Assembly: GCA_907163375.1 (NCBI GenBank)
Contig: CAJQUW010014303.1
Location: 248,001-312,000, forward strand
From: Prostheceraeus crozeri
Taxonomy: Eukaryota > Platyhelminthes > Polycladida > Euryleptidae
Reading direction: 5' to 3'
DNA length: 64,000 bases
Shown: piece after piece, positions 41,701-56,700 of the stretch
Position numbering within the stretch: the first letter of the stretch is position 1
Layout of the letters: every line of letters starts with the position of its first letter
Program-made: the position numbers and the translations under genes
The notes under the pieces: model-generated
Databases searched by the model: none
The model's input: only the letters and a program-made list of their open reading frames with translations
Told to the model about the DNA's origin: nothing

Positions 41701-44700
41701 TTTACTCTTTCAAAAGAGACACCATTGTCAAAATGGAGGAATATTCCACATTGGGGGCGTCTCTAAAGAAACATGCTCATGACCTCTCGTCAATTAACCC
41801 CCTGCACCCTTACCAGAAAACTTTATAATCCTTTCAATATCCACTTCACATTTCAGGAAGACTGTAGATGTGTCTCTGTCAGTTTGGGCATGTCATGCTA
41901 ACCTGACATTAACCCGGGCGTCCTCAATCGAAACTGCTGATATATTTATATCCTTCGAGCAAACGTATCATGGATTCATCGATTACTACACCAAGTACAG
42001 ACACAACAATGATGGAGCACCGTTTGACGGACCCGGAGGTAATGGTGGAGCTCAATAAATTGTTGCATCTCATCAATAACGAGTCTTCGCTTACTATACT
42101 TGATGTTTTTAACATCGTTTTTAAAGCCGTTTTTTAGTCCGGCAGCCAGAACGAGTTTCTGCAGGGAACGAGGCCGAAAGTGAGACTTTCACAGAATGAT
42201 GTACACTCTATGCCTACTACGAATCGGCACGCCTGCCGAGTTCTAGTGAGTTCCTCTTCTTGTCAGACAGGATCAAAGAAAAACACATGTAAATCCAATG
42301 GGACGCAGATTGAAGTTTCTGGCTAAAATAAAATTTTGCATGTTTTCTCTGATTTAACGAAAAGTACTAAGCCCAGAGTCATAATTTTTGGCATGGAATG
42401 TCTTCAGGTCATTTCCTTTAATGTTCATGCACCCCTGTCTATAAAGCTAATACAAATTTGGAATTGGCAAGCCTTTTAATGTCGGCAAACACAAACATTT
42501 TGAGCAACTTTATCCACATTCAACCACATTCTCACATACATTGTCGACTAGAAGCATGATAATAACATATGCACATCATAGGAAATGACCTGAAGACATT
42601 TCATGTCAAAAATTGTGGCTCTAGACATAGTATTTTTTACCGCAATAGGCGAAAATATAGAAATTTCATTTTAGCCAGAAACTTCAATCTGCGTCCCATT
42701 AGATTTACATGTGTTTTTCTTTGATCCTATCTGACAAGAAGAGGAGCACATTAGAACTCGGTAGGTTGTACATCATTGTGTGAAAGTCCCATTTTCGGCC
42801 TCGTTCCCTGCAGAAACGTGTTGTGGCTGCCGAACTATTTCCCGTACATGAGCTCTCGTGCTTATTTCATCTTAATATACAGCATCATAGTTGTACAGCT
42901 TAATCGACAGTCATTGAATAGTGCTACTTCATATTTGCCACAGTGATTTTTTAACTTTTCGGCCCTCAGATTATCGTCATTAAATCCCTCTTCAGATGAG
43001 CACTATTGCTATATTTAGACTGTATGTAAACTTTCAAAGACTTCAATGAAAAATATTTGAGTTAGAAAAGGAAATACTGACATGTCTTCAGCGTCCAGCG
43101 CCTTTAAGCGGTCGAAGGTTGCCTTAATAGATAAAGCTGTCAATCCATAAAGGCAGATTATATCCAATGCGATAAGTGGGCCCTTGAAGTTCTCTATTTG
43201 TGCCAACTCATCAACAAATCTCGGGCAGACGCTCTCATACACAGCAAGACGCTAAGTTAGAACCCTTACGAATTGTCATTAGTTCAAACATTCGGCTGCT
43301 TTAACATGACTACGATATGAGAACATAGAAATCTAGATCACACAATCCATCATCATGAACATTTAGCAATTTAGGGATTGGGTAGGCTATTGTACATGTA
43401 CATGACAAGGTAGCTTTCCATATTAATAGTTTGTTTTTCAAAATGGACGCTCTCAAGCGAAAAAGTAGGCGTTATACAAGCAAGGTCTCTGCAATTTGCG
43501 AAAATCAGTTCCAAAAATTACTGTCCACCAAATGAAATTTGAATCACTCAACTTGGAAAACATTTCAGGTACTCTTGCTCATGCATGGTATCCTAACGGA
43601 TACTTCACAGGAAATTTCCACTATGATGATGCTGAAACTTATATCGAGGATAAAGGATACGGATTCAAAATATTTCACGTAACTGTTCACGAAATGGGAC
43701 ATATCTTTGGTTTGGATCATATCAACGTCCTCGGCAATATTATGTTTCCTTCCTATGATGACACATTTCATGAAACAGAACTTGATCTGGGACCTATGGA
43801 TAAATATGAAATTCAAGGAAGATACGGCTCTAGGCAGTGCACACGTAAGTGTTTGCGGATCTTCTTATTTACTGCTTTGGCAATTGATTGATACAATCAG
43901 CATGCTTTAGACATTTTGAACTTGTGTTTACACATTTTGAGATTATGATATGTGGATAATGAGATAATATAGTTATCATCCTCGACTGCATATAAGGATG
44001 ATGCTACTCAGTGCTACGTCCTCAGTGAGAATGGTCCTTAAATCATTTTCCGCACTTCTAATCATAATCCTTTTATGTGTATCAGGTTTGCCATTTCTCA
44101 CTTCTCGCGTATCTTGTGTGCTTCTGGTCAAAGTGCCACAGACGGTTGTTATCAAGCTCACGACGGGTAGAGGCAAGCGATGCTGAACTAATCTCTTGCA
44201 CCTAGTGCTGACCTTCAATCCGCTGAATTTGCTTCTTAAACAAAGTTTGTACAAAATGATCGTAGTATGTTGAATTGGAAGAAGTTGTGCATGGAGATGG
44301 GAGCATTTTGAAGGAATTCACAGCTATATGCAATCAATGTTTTTAAATATGTTTTCGCCATCCAATCAATGCATTAAAATCTCTTTCTGTCCACGCTAGT
44401 AAGCTCGTGGCATCTTTATACAGTCGAACGTCTACGTAGCGAATTTAGAGGGACCCGATAAAAAAATTACTATAAGGAGAGTTTACTGTGAGGATGTTTT
44501 CTAAAATTTTGCTGTAATATTGCTTTTAAATTAAGCAGATAAAGTCAAAACAATGATACAAAATAATTAAAACTAATACATGTATTTTGAAAACAAATTT
44601 ATAGGGATATTTACCAGCAATATTGCATTGTATAACGATGTCATATTAAATGATAATATTGACTCAAGATGCAAAATGTAACTACTATAGAATGATCAGT

Positions 44701-47700
44701 ACTGCATACAGTATAAGTTGCATACATCATTAATTATGAGCGATGGAAATAACTGTCAATACGAGTCTGTACAGTAGGTCACGCCGCTCGTCAACAGAAG
44801 CAATCATGCTTTCTACTCGATCAAAACTTGCTGATCAAGCTGGTCATTTTTCCTTTCAAGGAATTCCCTGAGTAGGTACGATTGAAAACGCAAAAAGCGC
44901 ACGTAAACTTGAAACTATTAGATACATTAACTATTGTTTAACTAAATTTAGATTGTAGACTCATAGACGTTAATGACAGGAAACTTTGTAGCAATAAGTA
45001 TCAGCGAAATACTCGAATGATAAAGGTATTACACGTACATGGGATGCGTATTAATTGCAAAGTATAATTAAAGATCAATACATAGGCCCTACTTGATGTA
45101 AAATATTTATTATGCTGAGGCTGAGACAACAAAGGGACTAAATAATATATTCAATATGAGGAGCGATTCACTTTGTAAAGGTTCGTTATACAGAGGTTCG
45201 AGTGTATTGATGTTTACAGTTCTAGTGAACAGAAGCGTGTGGAAAATCTTATTCTGTAGGTCCGCGCCTGAATTCTGATATTTCATTCTCATTCTGAACT
45301 GTCTGTTTGTTTCTTCATCAGAGGCATTATCAGAATAAGATTCTACCCTCTGCGAGTGACTGTTATAAACCTCTTAACTATAAGCAGGTGACTTGCATTC
45401 AGCAAGGATGATCAATACAGAATCTCAAGTCACATGTTTGTGAGGTTTTGTAGAGATCCGTGTTTTCAACGCTAAATAGAATGAAAAGTAAAGCAAATTA
45501 AGCAGAATTGTACGGTTTTCTCTTACATGCAAGCATCCGTCTGCGTTTATCCAAGTTGTAGCAACCTAGCGTTAATAAAGCTTTAAATGCAGTTTGTATT
45601 AAGATCGACGCAATGGTCTTGTGGTTGCGTTCGGATGATCTTGGTTGGATCAAGACAAAGACTTATAGAATAGGTAGGTCCTACACTCTGAATTCTTGCT
45701 TAGCGCTCAGCACAAAACAAAGAGAAAAAATAGTTATAATATTCGGCCAAAAATGTGGACAGATTGAATACTCGGCCATATGATAGAAAGGATCTTACTC
45801 GGATGTGCTTCCGAGTACAAAGAATATTTTTTATTTTCAATTAGTATTTCAACCTTCACATTGATATCGATTATAATGCTAATATCCTTGCTTGGCTTCA
45901 ATCCTTCGTTTTTCATACATTTGGCTCTGATATCTGTTGTGAACTACATTTATCTACAGCAAAAATCTCTCCTAATCTAAATGTATTTACATGTAATAGC
46001 CTAAATTATTTTACGCTACAATCAGAAATACCATGACAAAATTACGAAGATAACACATGCAATTACAAAAAAATCATTTCCTTTGAAAAGCTGGAAAATA
46101 TTGGAGAAATAAAAAACAATGAAGAATGTGAAAAGAGACTGCCGATGAAGATCATGTCACATCTCTCGCATACGTTAGTTGAGAAACTATGCACTGTTTT
46201 CACTCAGTTGTGAAACCAAGACTTCCATGATTCATCGGACTGCTCTTCTAAAAATTCACTGAATGGTTGCTGTATCGAATGAGATTATCACTTACCATAT
46301 AATCACTGACATTGTTGTAAATATATTCTATTGAAAATCGAATTCTGCACTGTATTACTTTAGCTTGCAAATGAGATCATTAAACAAGACAAAAAACCTG
46401 ACAAAGAAGGACATAACATCAGAGGTGGAAATTCAATTAAAACCTGTGAATAATTTTTAATTGTCGTAATGATGTTTTTCCTGTCATTGTCATTCAATAT
46501 AATACTCCACTTTGAATTCGATGATGGTTAGGCTACATTGCACAAGAACAGCAGTGATATTTTGAATGACTGTTTTACGATCCAAAATTACTGGTTCATA
46601 AATTGACATTCAGATCTTATAACTGTAAGTTTCAGAATTAAAAAATTGAAAAACTGAAAAATTTCTAAATCCTTTTTAGGTAAAATATGGCAGGAGTACT
46701 ACAAAAACAAATTCAATAATGGAGGAACATCCACTGGAAGTGGAACTGATACCGGAAGCGGAACTGATACTGGCAGCACCGGTGGATGTAAGTTTCATGT
46801 ATGCATGTGGTACAATGAATAAGATACTTCAGAGGACCTTACGGTCATCAGGGCTAGTTGAGGGCCAATTTCTTTTTTGATTTTTCTGCTTACAATTATA
46901 TAATTCCAATTATGTGTACTGTCTAGCAAACAGTTCAACTCTTTTAGTCGATGAAGAGTAACTGGTTAGAATTTCAAAATCAGTTTACATTGTATATCAA
47001 TTGATTTAAGCTACATTAAGAACATGTCCCACACACAGTGGAATGGTAGGAGCACAAGAAAAAGTTAGAGCAAAAGAAAGAGTTATCAGCAGTCAAGCAA
47101 AATTCGTCTTGAATGCATATCTAGCCTATCCAAAACATATCTTGAAGATACCGGGAAGAGTTACAATAGCATGATGAAGACAAATATCCTAGAGAAAAAT
47201 CGGCTCGCCAGTTGATTAGGGATATCCCCAGGGCTCCGAAGTGAAATGCGCGGAAATGACCCGAACAGGACCCAAACAGGCATTCTGGAAGGACCATGAC
47301 TACATTTTGCACCTCACAGTGTGTTCAAATCCCTGTATGTACTTCGCAGCGGGTCTCATCTTCCACAAAATTCAGACGAAATCGCAGACGCTGAATATTC
47401 TAAATATTCCTTTTTCTGTAGACATAAAAAACATTATTCTCGCAGTACAGTTAGAGTTTGATTAGTTTGACATTTGAGTACAGTACGCGACAGTGTCCTC
47501 TGGCATCATTCTTAGTCGGATATTCTCGATTAAATTACGTTTTGCATGATGTCCATGCGAAATCCAGATTTTCCGATCGCGATTAGAAAAATAAACCTCT
47601 GAATGATTGAATCGATGACTGTATGTGTTTACCATTGAAAATTCTCATTACTGTCATCCACTTCGTAATTAATCTTGTTTAAAACATTCCTACGGGTGTA

Positions 47701-50700
47701 TTATTCCTAGCATATTATTAGAACACAGTTTGTTTCTCACTTTCCGGTTTCTCAATCGTAGTAAAGTTTGAATATTCAAGAAGCTACATTTAGTTACGAT
47801 TTAGTAACTCCTCATTAGAGATGATATTCACCATCTAATTGTTTGACGTGTTCTTTAAACCGTGCTCTGATTTATTCATAATATATTCTATGTTCTCTCA
47901 TATGATTGGAGGGCCCAACATTATTGATAACATTTTTGCTAAATGATCTGAATTCTTCGGATCTGAAGGAATGGTGACGATCGGAGCATTTTGAAGGAAT
48001 TCACAGCAATCCGCAAGCCACGCATGACTATGTTTCCTATCTCTGCAAGGCATTATACATTTATCTTTGCCCACAGTAAGTTCCTGCATGTGCCATCGTT
48101 TTGAATCAGTTTGCACTTCTAGGAGAGTGGTCGGCTTGCATCAAAATAGTGACCAAATTTATCTGCATTTAACCCCATTCTCGCATGCATTTCCGATCAT
48201 AAAGATACAAAGATAATAATGATACAAGCATGATAATAGCGCGCACAAATGATATGTAATGACCTGAAGACATTCCATTTCAAACATTTTGAGAATTTCA
48301 TTTTAACAAAGGAGTCTGCGCCGCATTGGATAAGCAATATGTGCTTCTCCTTGACTATGTTTGACAAAAAAGGGAACAAGGTCGAACCCGGCAGAAGCTC
48401 AGATTTGTAGCAGTGATGGGGTGCATATCGAAAGTCTCATTTTCGGCATCGTTCCCTGCAGAAACTCGCTCTGGCTACCGGACTATAACCTCGGTGGCTA
48501 CTTCCGAAAAGCACCAGGATATTAGCTGAAAGGGACACACTGTTAATGTACAGTGGTGAAATAAAGTTGAAGCAAAAATTCATTGACAGAAATTCTATGA
48601 GATCTCTGATACATTATTATCCAATTCTTCAGGCGGTAAAGAAATTTAGATTGCCCCTTTTTCGTCTTACTCTTATCGGTGAAATTTCTAGCAACTGAAA
48701 AATGTCGTTTCCTCTTAAAACTGTTCAACTTTTACACATAATGTAAACATACTTATTAATTAAAAATATCACGTTTTATGTTTGTGCACTATATATCAGC
48801 AGTGTAGTCTCGTTTACTCGCGTTACTTAGTTATTTGAATGTTTTAGTGCTTATCATAATGAGAGAATCTGTAAATTTGTGATTTGCAAAGGGAAAATGG
48901 AAAATGGCAGCTTTGAAAAACAATTCCCAAAGAGTGCATTTCAAAATGTTGACTTCAATATATAGAAAAGTGACGATTGTTTACATAATAGTTACTGACT
49001 GATTTAGTTCGCACCAGGGAATTTATGAAAGAGTACATTCAAAACTTAAATAGGATTGCATTGCGCTTAGTTGGATATTTGCAAGAGATCCTACAGCAAA
49101 GGTAATAAATGCCCCTTTGTGGAACGCATTTCTGATTTTAAATATTGTTAAATGGCATTAAACGGTATTTCAATTCACGTTGAGGCTTTCCATTTCATTT
49201 GTCATCGGCTGACATCACTTCTGAAATATTGCAATTGAATAAAATGAGTCTTGCAAGAGAGAAGCTCATGAACCATGAATAAAATTGTGACCATGTGTTC
49301 AGGCAGGCAATCTTCTATCATAGTTTTGCATCATTTTCATCAGATGTGTAGTTGGGTTATCATATTGCTAAAAAAAACTCCTGTTCACCTGTGATAGTGC
49401 GCATCGTAATGAGTGATGCTTCAATTGAATTTGATAAACTATCAGGACCGGGCGATTTTTAGTGTCGAAAGATCTTGGGGGGAAGAAAGTGCCTCCCCTC
49501 AAGTTTTCCTTGTTCCGATGGATAAAACTTTTTGAAGACAGAATTACTCTCTATTTCAAGTCTCGTTTTTCGGATGCTAGTGCCTATTTTGCATGATTCG
49601 AAGACCTTCATACCAAAAATTCAAACTTAGAATTTGTATTTTCAAATTTTTTCATTTATCATGAATCTCTGTAATTTCTTTTGACTCTTCAAAAATTGTT
49701 CATTACAACCAAAGTATTTATGCAAACTTTTACTCAAATATATCTATATGGTGTTATAAGTATAATATTCTACGTTAATTTTAGTATTATAAATAGCAAT
49801 TTGAAATTTGAACGCATATAATGTCTTTCCATGCATTATTGCATTTTTCTATCTTTACAAATGTCTCGTTCTAATAACTAATTCGCTATGAAGACAAAGT
49901 TACAATACATTCCGAATGCAATCCTTCGAATGGTGATATGCATTTTGCATTATTCTGTCGGTTTCATATCTAAACTTTCACATCAAAACTTCATATTTTC
50001 ACATTTTACATTTACATGTACAATTATGCATGTGCTCATTTTTGAATATAGGATGAATGTGTATGCTAACTATCTTGAATTGAACATGCATAATTATCAT
50101 CAAATATGATACAGAAACATTACATCAATAATCAATGTCACTCTAAATGAAAACCATCATTCTAAAAAGTACTTATAAAAATGACCTTTAAGGCCGACCT
50201 AACAGTTATTCAATTTTACCTAAATTTTTACTGAAAATTCAACATACATACGAACTAAAAGTCTCAAAAAATTGAACTTTTATCTGACTTATTGTAGGAG
50301 ATACAAAAAGAAGTTGATAGCTCCCCCCCCCCGGTCCTGTTGGGTAAAGACGCATGATGCTTACCGTTGATGCTTGCAGAACCTGAGTGTTTTTTTAGCA
50401 GATTGCTCTTTCATTCATCTATTCACATTAGGTTGAAAATGATTCATAGCGTCCCACTTCTAGCCATTTTTTCTATTATCGTGTCAATGAAGTAATTCAT
50501 TGATTTAAAATCTGATTTTGTTTAAAATTAGTCTCTAAGGCCATTAGATTGGCTATATAATAAAATATGGGCTTTATAGTATTCGTTTTTGCATGCTGTT
50601 GTTCGACATAATGGAGGAAATCAATGGCAGCAAGCAGAAAGAAGTTCCATTATTCCATGCACTTTTCTCTTCTCGAAAAATTATGTCAACTCCCAAAACA

Positions 50701-53700
50701 AACTTTCAAGGATGGCCTGAAGCCAAGTTCCAAATAGGTGTTGGATTTCTGTCAACTCCTATCAATGAAGTAAAACCAACTTAACGGAAGAGAATCATTC
50801 CCCAGTAAGTTCTGAGGGGAATTTACCTCTACTTAATTGCGACAAGAATCAGGAAATCAGTGATTTCACGATGAATTATTGAGTCATGTACTACGATGGA
50901 TTGAGATTATTACCTTGAGACATAATGCGGACACTGAACATATTTTCTTACTTCATCATATAAAGCATGCCATCCGCTTACCATCTATTACTTTGTTCTT
51001 TGATTTTGCTAACTAATAAACAGAAGATATACGATTGCATATCTGATGGAAAATCATAAAATGTTGAACAAAACAGTAATAGAAAAAAGTGGTTCCATAT
51101 TCCCCAATGAGTACTTTAATACCACGTCGGACCACATCAGTCAGAAATTCCTCATTCAAATTGTGGGAAATGAAATGTCACGCAAATGTCCAACAACTCT
51201 GAGATTACTTTGCATACACTCAACTTTCCCTATCAGCTTGATTTTATCAAATTTCATTTGATATGCTAAAAATATTCAGAAACGTTCAAAAACATGTTCA
51301 GCATGCACCACTATCACCTACACTTCAAATACCGGTGATGGAAGTCTCTGCGAAATCGTCACAAAAAGATGAATTGCTGCCCATTCTCGATATTCACCAG
51401 ATGTTTTAAATGCTCTGTTTATAAACACCTATGTGCGTAATTTTGCAGAGACAGCAATTTTGAAGTTGACTAAATTCCTCATTGAAATCCAGAAATTATA
51501 ACGTCTAATATCTTCATATATGAGAGTCAACATAAAATATCACATATCTATTACTTAACTTCATATCTGTCATTGTGTAATAAGTCTGGAAACTATAGTA
51601 TTTCTGTTTCTGCAATATAATGTACATAAAATGCAAATGTTCATTAGAGCAATCGAAGAATCAATGGCCAGTGGATTAGAGGATTTGAAGGTGCATTTCT
51701 CCACTGGTGGCCACTGGTGGATAACAGAGTGCAATTTAAGAATCCTTTGACCATTCACAAGCGGACAACATTTTTGATGAACACACAATTTCGTACAATG
51801 TGAGGATAAGCCTCTATCTCTCGCATTTCACTTCGTCAAGTGGCACTCTAAAAGAAATTACATGCAGAATTAGGATTTTTTGTGATGGGTTCAAAGCAGG
51901 ATCATTCTCATTATACTTTCAATGCCCTGGAAACAGCAATTCAAAAGTCACTACTAATTTTTCAGCTGGCGCATGTGCGGACAAAGCTCCGTGCGGTCAT
52001 TATAGATGGGTAGATTGCAATGGTCGAAATAAGAAATGGATGACAGAGAATTGTGCAAAGACGTGTGGAGTCTGCGGTAAGTCGGGCATTTTAAGATTAT
52101 TAAATGAGCTTTATAGTTTTTATTTGGAAGCATGTGATCGAGATCAAATTGCACAAATGCTACATTCAACTTAAATGATCATTTGTGATTTGCATGTGAG
52201 TGTCTTATTTACCATTTAGACAACTCATTTTAATGTCTCAAAGATTCGAGACAATAGATTGTGTTCAAGAGCCATATGAATCATTTGTTATCAATCTATA
52301 GAGGCAATATTTTAAGTTTAAACGTGGATTCATATCTTGATTCCTCATGCTCCACAATGATAATGTATTTTATTTGTTACTTACACTACGCTTGCATATA
52401 CTTGGTTATCTCATTTTCTTCTTGTTGTTTATAGGCTACATTTCTATGAGTTTGTGAATTATGAATATATTGAGAATTTATCACAAAAAGTGTTGCAACC
52501 CTGTAAAAAATTTCAATAAGCCATTGTTAAATGTATGTATAAAAGCAACAGTCATGGAACTGCCAGCCACATAAGTCATTTTAAGACTTCGGATTCTACT
52601 GAATCGCAACCGTGGCAGAACAGCGAGCAATATGGAAATCCCCCAATGAAGGTACGTGGAGCGCCACTTTTATCCTGAGAATGTCAACGGAGAGAACTAT
52701 TGAAATGAAGCGTGACATTCATCTGTGTATTATAGATTATATAAAGGCGTTTGATATAGTCAGACATGAACCTTTGATCGAAGTTCTGAATACGTTGAAT
52801 ATCAATGGAAGGGATGTCGGACTGTGATCAAGAATCTGTGTTGAGATTGGACGAGGAATCAGGCAAGGTTGGATCTTATCATCAGATCTATTCTCTATTT
52901 ACACCGAAATGACAATGCTTCGCATCAAATATATAAAGGGCTTCATCATCGGCGTAGTGAATGTCAACAATTTGAGGTAAGCCGATTATAAAGTAAGCCG
53001 ACATCAAAGTAAATGGAGATGTAGTGGAACAAGTATGTCAATTCCAGCATGTGCGCAGTAATAACATCGACTGGAAAATTCAATATTGATATACACAGAC
53101 TCATTGCCGAATTGCTAGGACGGCGTTCAAGACGGAAGATAAAATTGTGTTGACTTCCCGTTCAATCAGATTATCTACTCGTCATCACTTTTGAAATGCT
53201 GTGGGATCCTTCTACAAGGCTGTGAGAGGTGGACCATCAACCAAACAATGCAAGCTCGACTTCAAACGGCGGAAAAGTGGTTTCTCTGAAGAATGATGCA
53301 CATTCCCTGGACGTGAAGTGTTGCTCGTGGTAGAGAGCTTCGCGGTAGGCGACGTACATGTAACTTGGGGGAATACTGGAAGGTCGCCGACGTCAGAATC
53401 TGACACGGTACCTGAATTGCTTGACTGAATAGCAAGTGTATACTTATAGTGACTACCAACTATACATTGATCTATTTATTCAAATTATCAATTTCTCATA
53501 CTAATTTTCTAAAAAAATTGTCAGCATCTAATAATCTCGAATGAAGGGTTAAATAGATCAGTTGATTTACCAAATTAAACCAAGTCTTCAAGCAAATATT
53601 TTGAATCCTCTGGAATTAAGCATGCCTTTGATGACTTACATGTGCAACATTATCAGCCTTATTTAGTTCAATTTTCATAGTGTCAAGATGGATTTTATGC

Positions 53701-56700
53701 TCAGCAGCTCCATGCACATGTACATGTAGATTCTAGATAAACTTATGTTCATTATCTCACATATACATTGACGTAAGACACAATTACCGCATGTTGCATT
53801 TCTTTAAATAATGTAGCACAAAAGCAACATCTTTCCGAGTCGACACTAATTGAATTTACGAATACCATGTTATTGAGGTGCTACAGGTGTTCTATTTCAC
53901 TCAGAAATATCAGATTTTAAGGTTGTTGATTCATTTAATGGATTGTTTAATTGAACAGACGCGATATAAAATACTGGAGTGAAAGCAAACGAAAAACAGA
54001 AAATGAAAAGTCACTTAAGATTTTCATAAACATGATTTTCAACTCTACTGATGTACATAGACTTTGATTGTTTCCATACCGTAGATTTGAAAAACGATAT
54101 TACCAGTGTTTTTAAGGTGTTCCACGGATCACATTCTGCACCGCGGAATTTTCGACTTGTACAGTGGATTTCGAACGTTCATCCGCTATATGTAATTAAC
54201 TTCAAGACTTGAAAAGTCACCTTGCACACGTACATGCAGAATCGCGAGTAAAATTCACTGCTAAATGCTAAATGTTATACTGCATTCATGACTTCTGTTT
54301 TGCTTATAAATCCTCAGTGCGTTAGGCGCACACTAATGAAAGTCGATCTTGAGACGATTTGAGTGTGACCCGTGGGAATGATCAGATGACCCGTAGCAAA
54401 AATCTTAAAAAAAACCTGATATTACCATCAAAATTTGCGAGCAACTTTTCTTTTTACTGAATATTTTTCTGTTGGCGTTTAAAACGAAATATTCTGTTGC
54501 AATTATGTTTTATCTTTTGATCAGGATCCTGTGCCGATGAGCATCAAAGTTGCGGCGATTACCCAACGTGCAATGATGATGACGGTTGGTTCTTGCAAAA
54601 CTGCAAGTCATATTGCAATTATTGCTGTAAGTTAACTAATATTGCACATATTATAATTATCACTCTGATGGAAATATTTACCTTTCTTTACAGCGGCCAA
54701 TAACATCAAGAGTAAATGTAAGTGTTGCATGGGCAAATATTTCTTAATAATCACATAAATACCGTACTTACTCGAATAGTACTCGCGGCAAAGATGATTT
54801 TTTGTAATTTAAGTCAAGTTCAATTTGAGGGTGGGTTGCATGAATAAATTTTCTGTGTAAGCAGCTTATTCAAGCCAATTTATTATTTTGATTTTTCAGC
54901 TCGAAGGTGGAAAAAACTTGATTTTTCAGATCCGCATCCGCAAAGTCCGAAATCTGTGATCCGCATCCTCAAAAATTCTACATTTTCTATCAGCATCCGC
55001 GCTGCATCCGCACCGAATCAGCAATATTAAAAGTCTTCGAAACTATTCTGTAACTCGTTCAGATCAACGAAAAAGGAAAAATTGTATTTTTGTGGATTTT
55101 GCATCTGTAGGCAGGTCCTTTAGGCAGTACCGGTCAATAAAATATCATAATTTTGCTTATGTTCAGCCCATGTAAAACTGGTTTCTGCTAATCATCTGTG
55201 AGACGAATAACTAAAAATAGTATGCTGTATGATTACAACTGTTAGCTATGGGCTAGCAAGCTCCCGTCTTATTTATTATCAGAAACAGAGAAGAGAATAC
55301 TGAGTACTGAATCATGCTGAGATTGACGACTGCAGAGCATTGCTGAGTAGAACTAGAGCAGTGTCATTCTAAGGAATGAAGGATTCTATGGATCACTGCG
55401 CTGCATTAGCGCTGCTGTCAAATTCGTAAGCAGCAGCTGATGAAATCAGCTATTCTTAGAATGAAGAACCTATTCCAATTTCAATGAAGTCTGAATCGTG
55501 ATTGAGTGTACCCGAAAATTCATAATAAGCCTAGTTTTATTTATGCTGTGTTGATTGTCTAGAAATCAATAGGTTACAGCTCGTCCATCTTTTCAACAAC
55601 TTTTATTGGTAAGCAATAAGTAATTGCCAGGTGTAGGTGTAGTCACATGTATAGCATCGGTTCTATGATAATACGGCGTACCCATAATAACTTCTTAACT
55701 GATAAATTCATGTGCGGGCTCTATTTGATGTCAGATTGCATTCGATGTCTCTTCGAGAAAACACGGTGGTCTCCAAGAGTATGAATTTGATTTTTAAAAG
55801 CTGAAAATACTCGTGGCAGCTAACTAAACTACTTGCAACAGCATGATGAAACGATAAGTTGGGAATGAGCACACGCGGTAATTATCCGGCACCATGCGTT
55901 GTTTTGTTTTGATGACAAAATGCGTTTATGAAAAATCTATATTAGATCAAACTTCGCAGCCCTGAGATAGAACGAACATGACTATCCAGATCTATACCTA
56001 AAGTCTGCACAAAACCATCCATCAGTGTACAGCAGTGGCAATCTCCAATCCAAATTCCAAAGACAAATGCACTAAATCAAGTGCAATTTATATAAAATAA
56101 GGGAATAGTTCATCTTTGCTTTCCATGTATGCATTCTGATTTGAGTTTCTACTACTTTCTATGGCTTGCATTGCCACCGTATATTGGATTTAAACCGCTA
56201 TTTCCTGTTCCGGTGACAGGAATTCACTTAATTCGAAATGGATTGACTGTAATCATCTTATCTGTTCATTTTTCCTTAAACTACATTTTTAAGATATGCT
56301 GATATAGAATTCATTTAATTTATCAAATATAGTTGATAGGTCAATTCAGAAGTTGCATTCGAAGTATTGATGAACTCTTTAATCATTTAGCATGCCTTAC
56401 TGTGGTTCGTGTGCAATATTGAAGTTTGCCGTTTAATTGGGGCAATTGTTGTATTTCAGAAATTCATTCTTCATTAGAGAAAGATACAAGATTTGTAATA
56501 AATGAATGTATGATTTTGTTGTAATTTTTAAATGTTGTAAACTGCTAATGTCGCATCAAGCATGATCCTCAAACTGTACAAGCAATTTCATTTCAGATAC
56601 ACACGTGACGAAGGAATCCCGTAAGTTTCAATTCAAAACGTCAATTCGCAATAAAAAAATTGGGGAAAATTATTTGCTGTTGGTGAAATGAAATAAGGGT

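Noticed and set aside
43998-44186. 62-codon hydrophobic frame as a small membrane protein
   Set aside because: Overlapped by an equally open antisense frame, with no splice or start context in intron 6.
49445-50339. Confident hAT element
   Set aside because: Inverted CAGGACCGGG ends are present, but flanking 8-mers do not match, so only a tentative entry is given.
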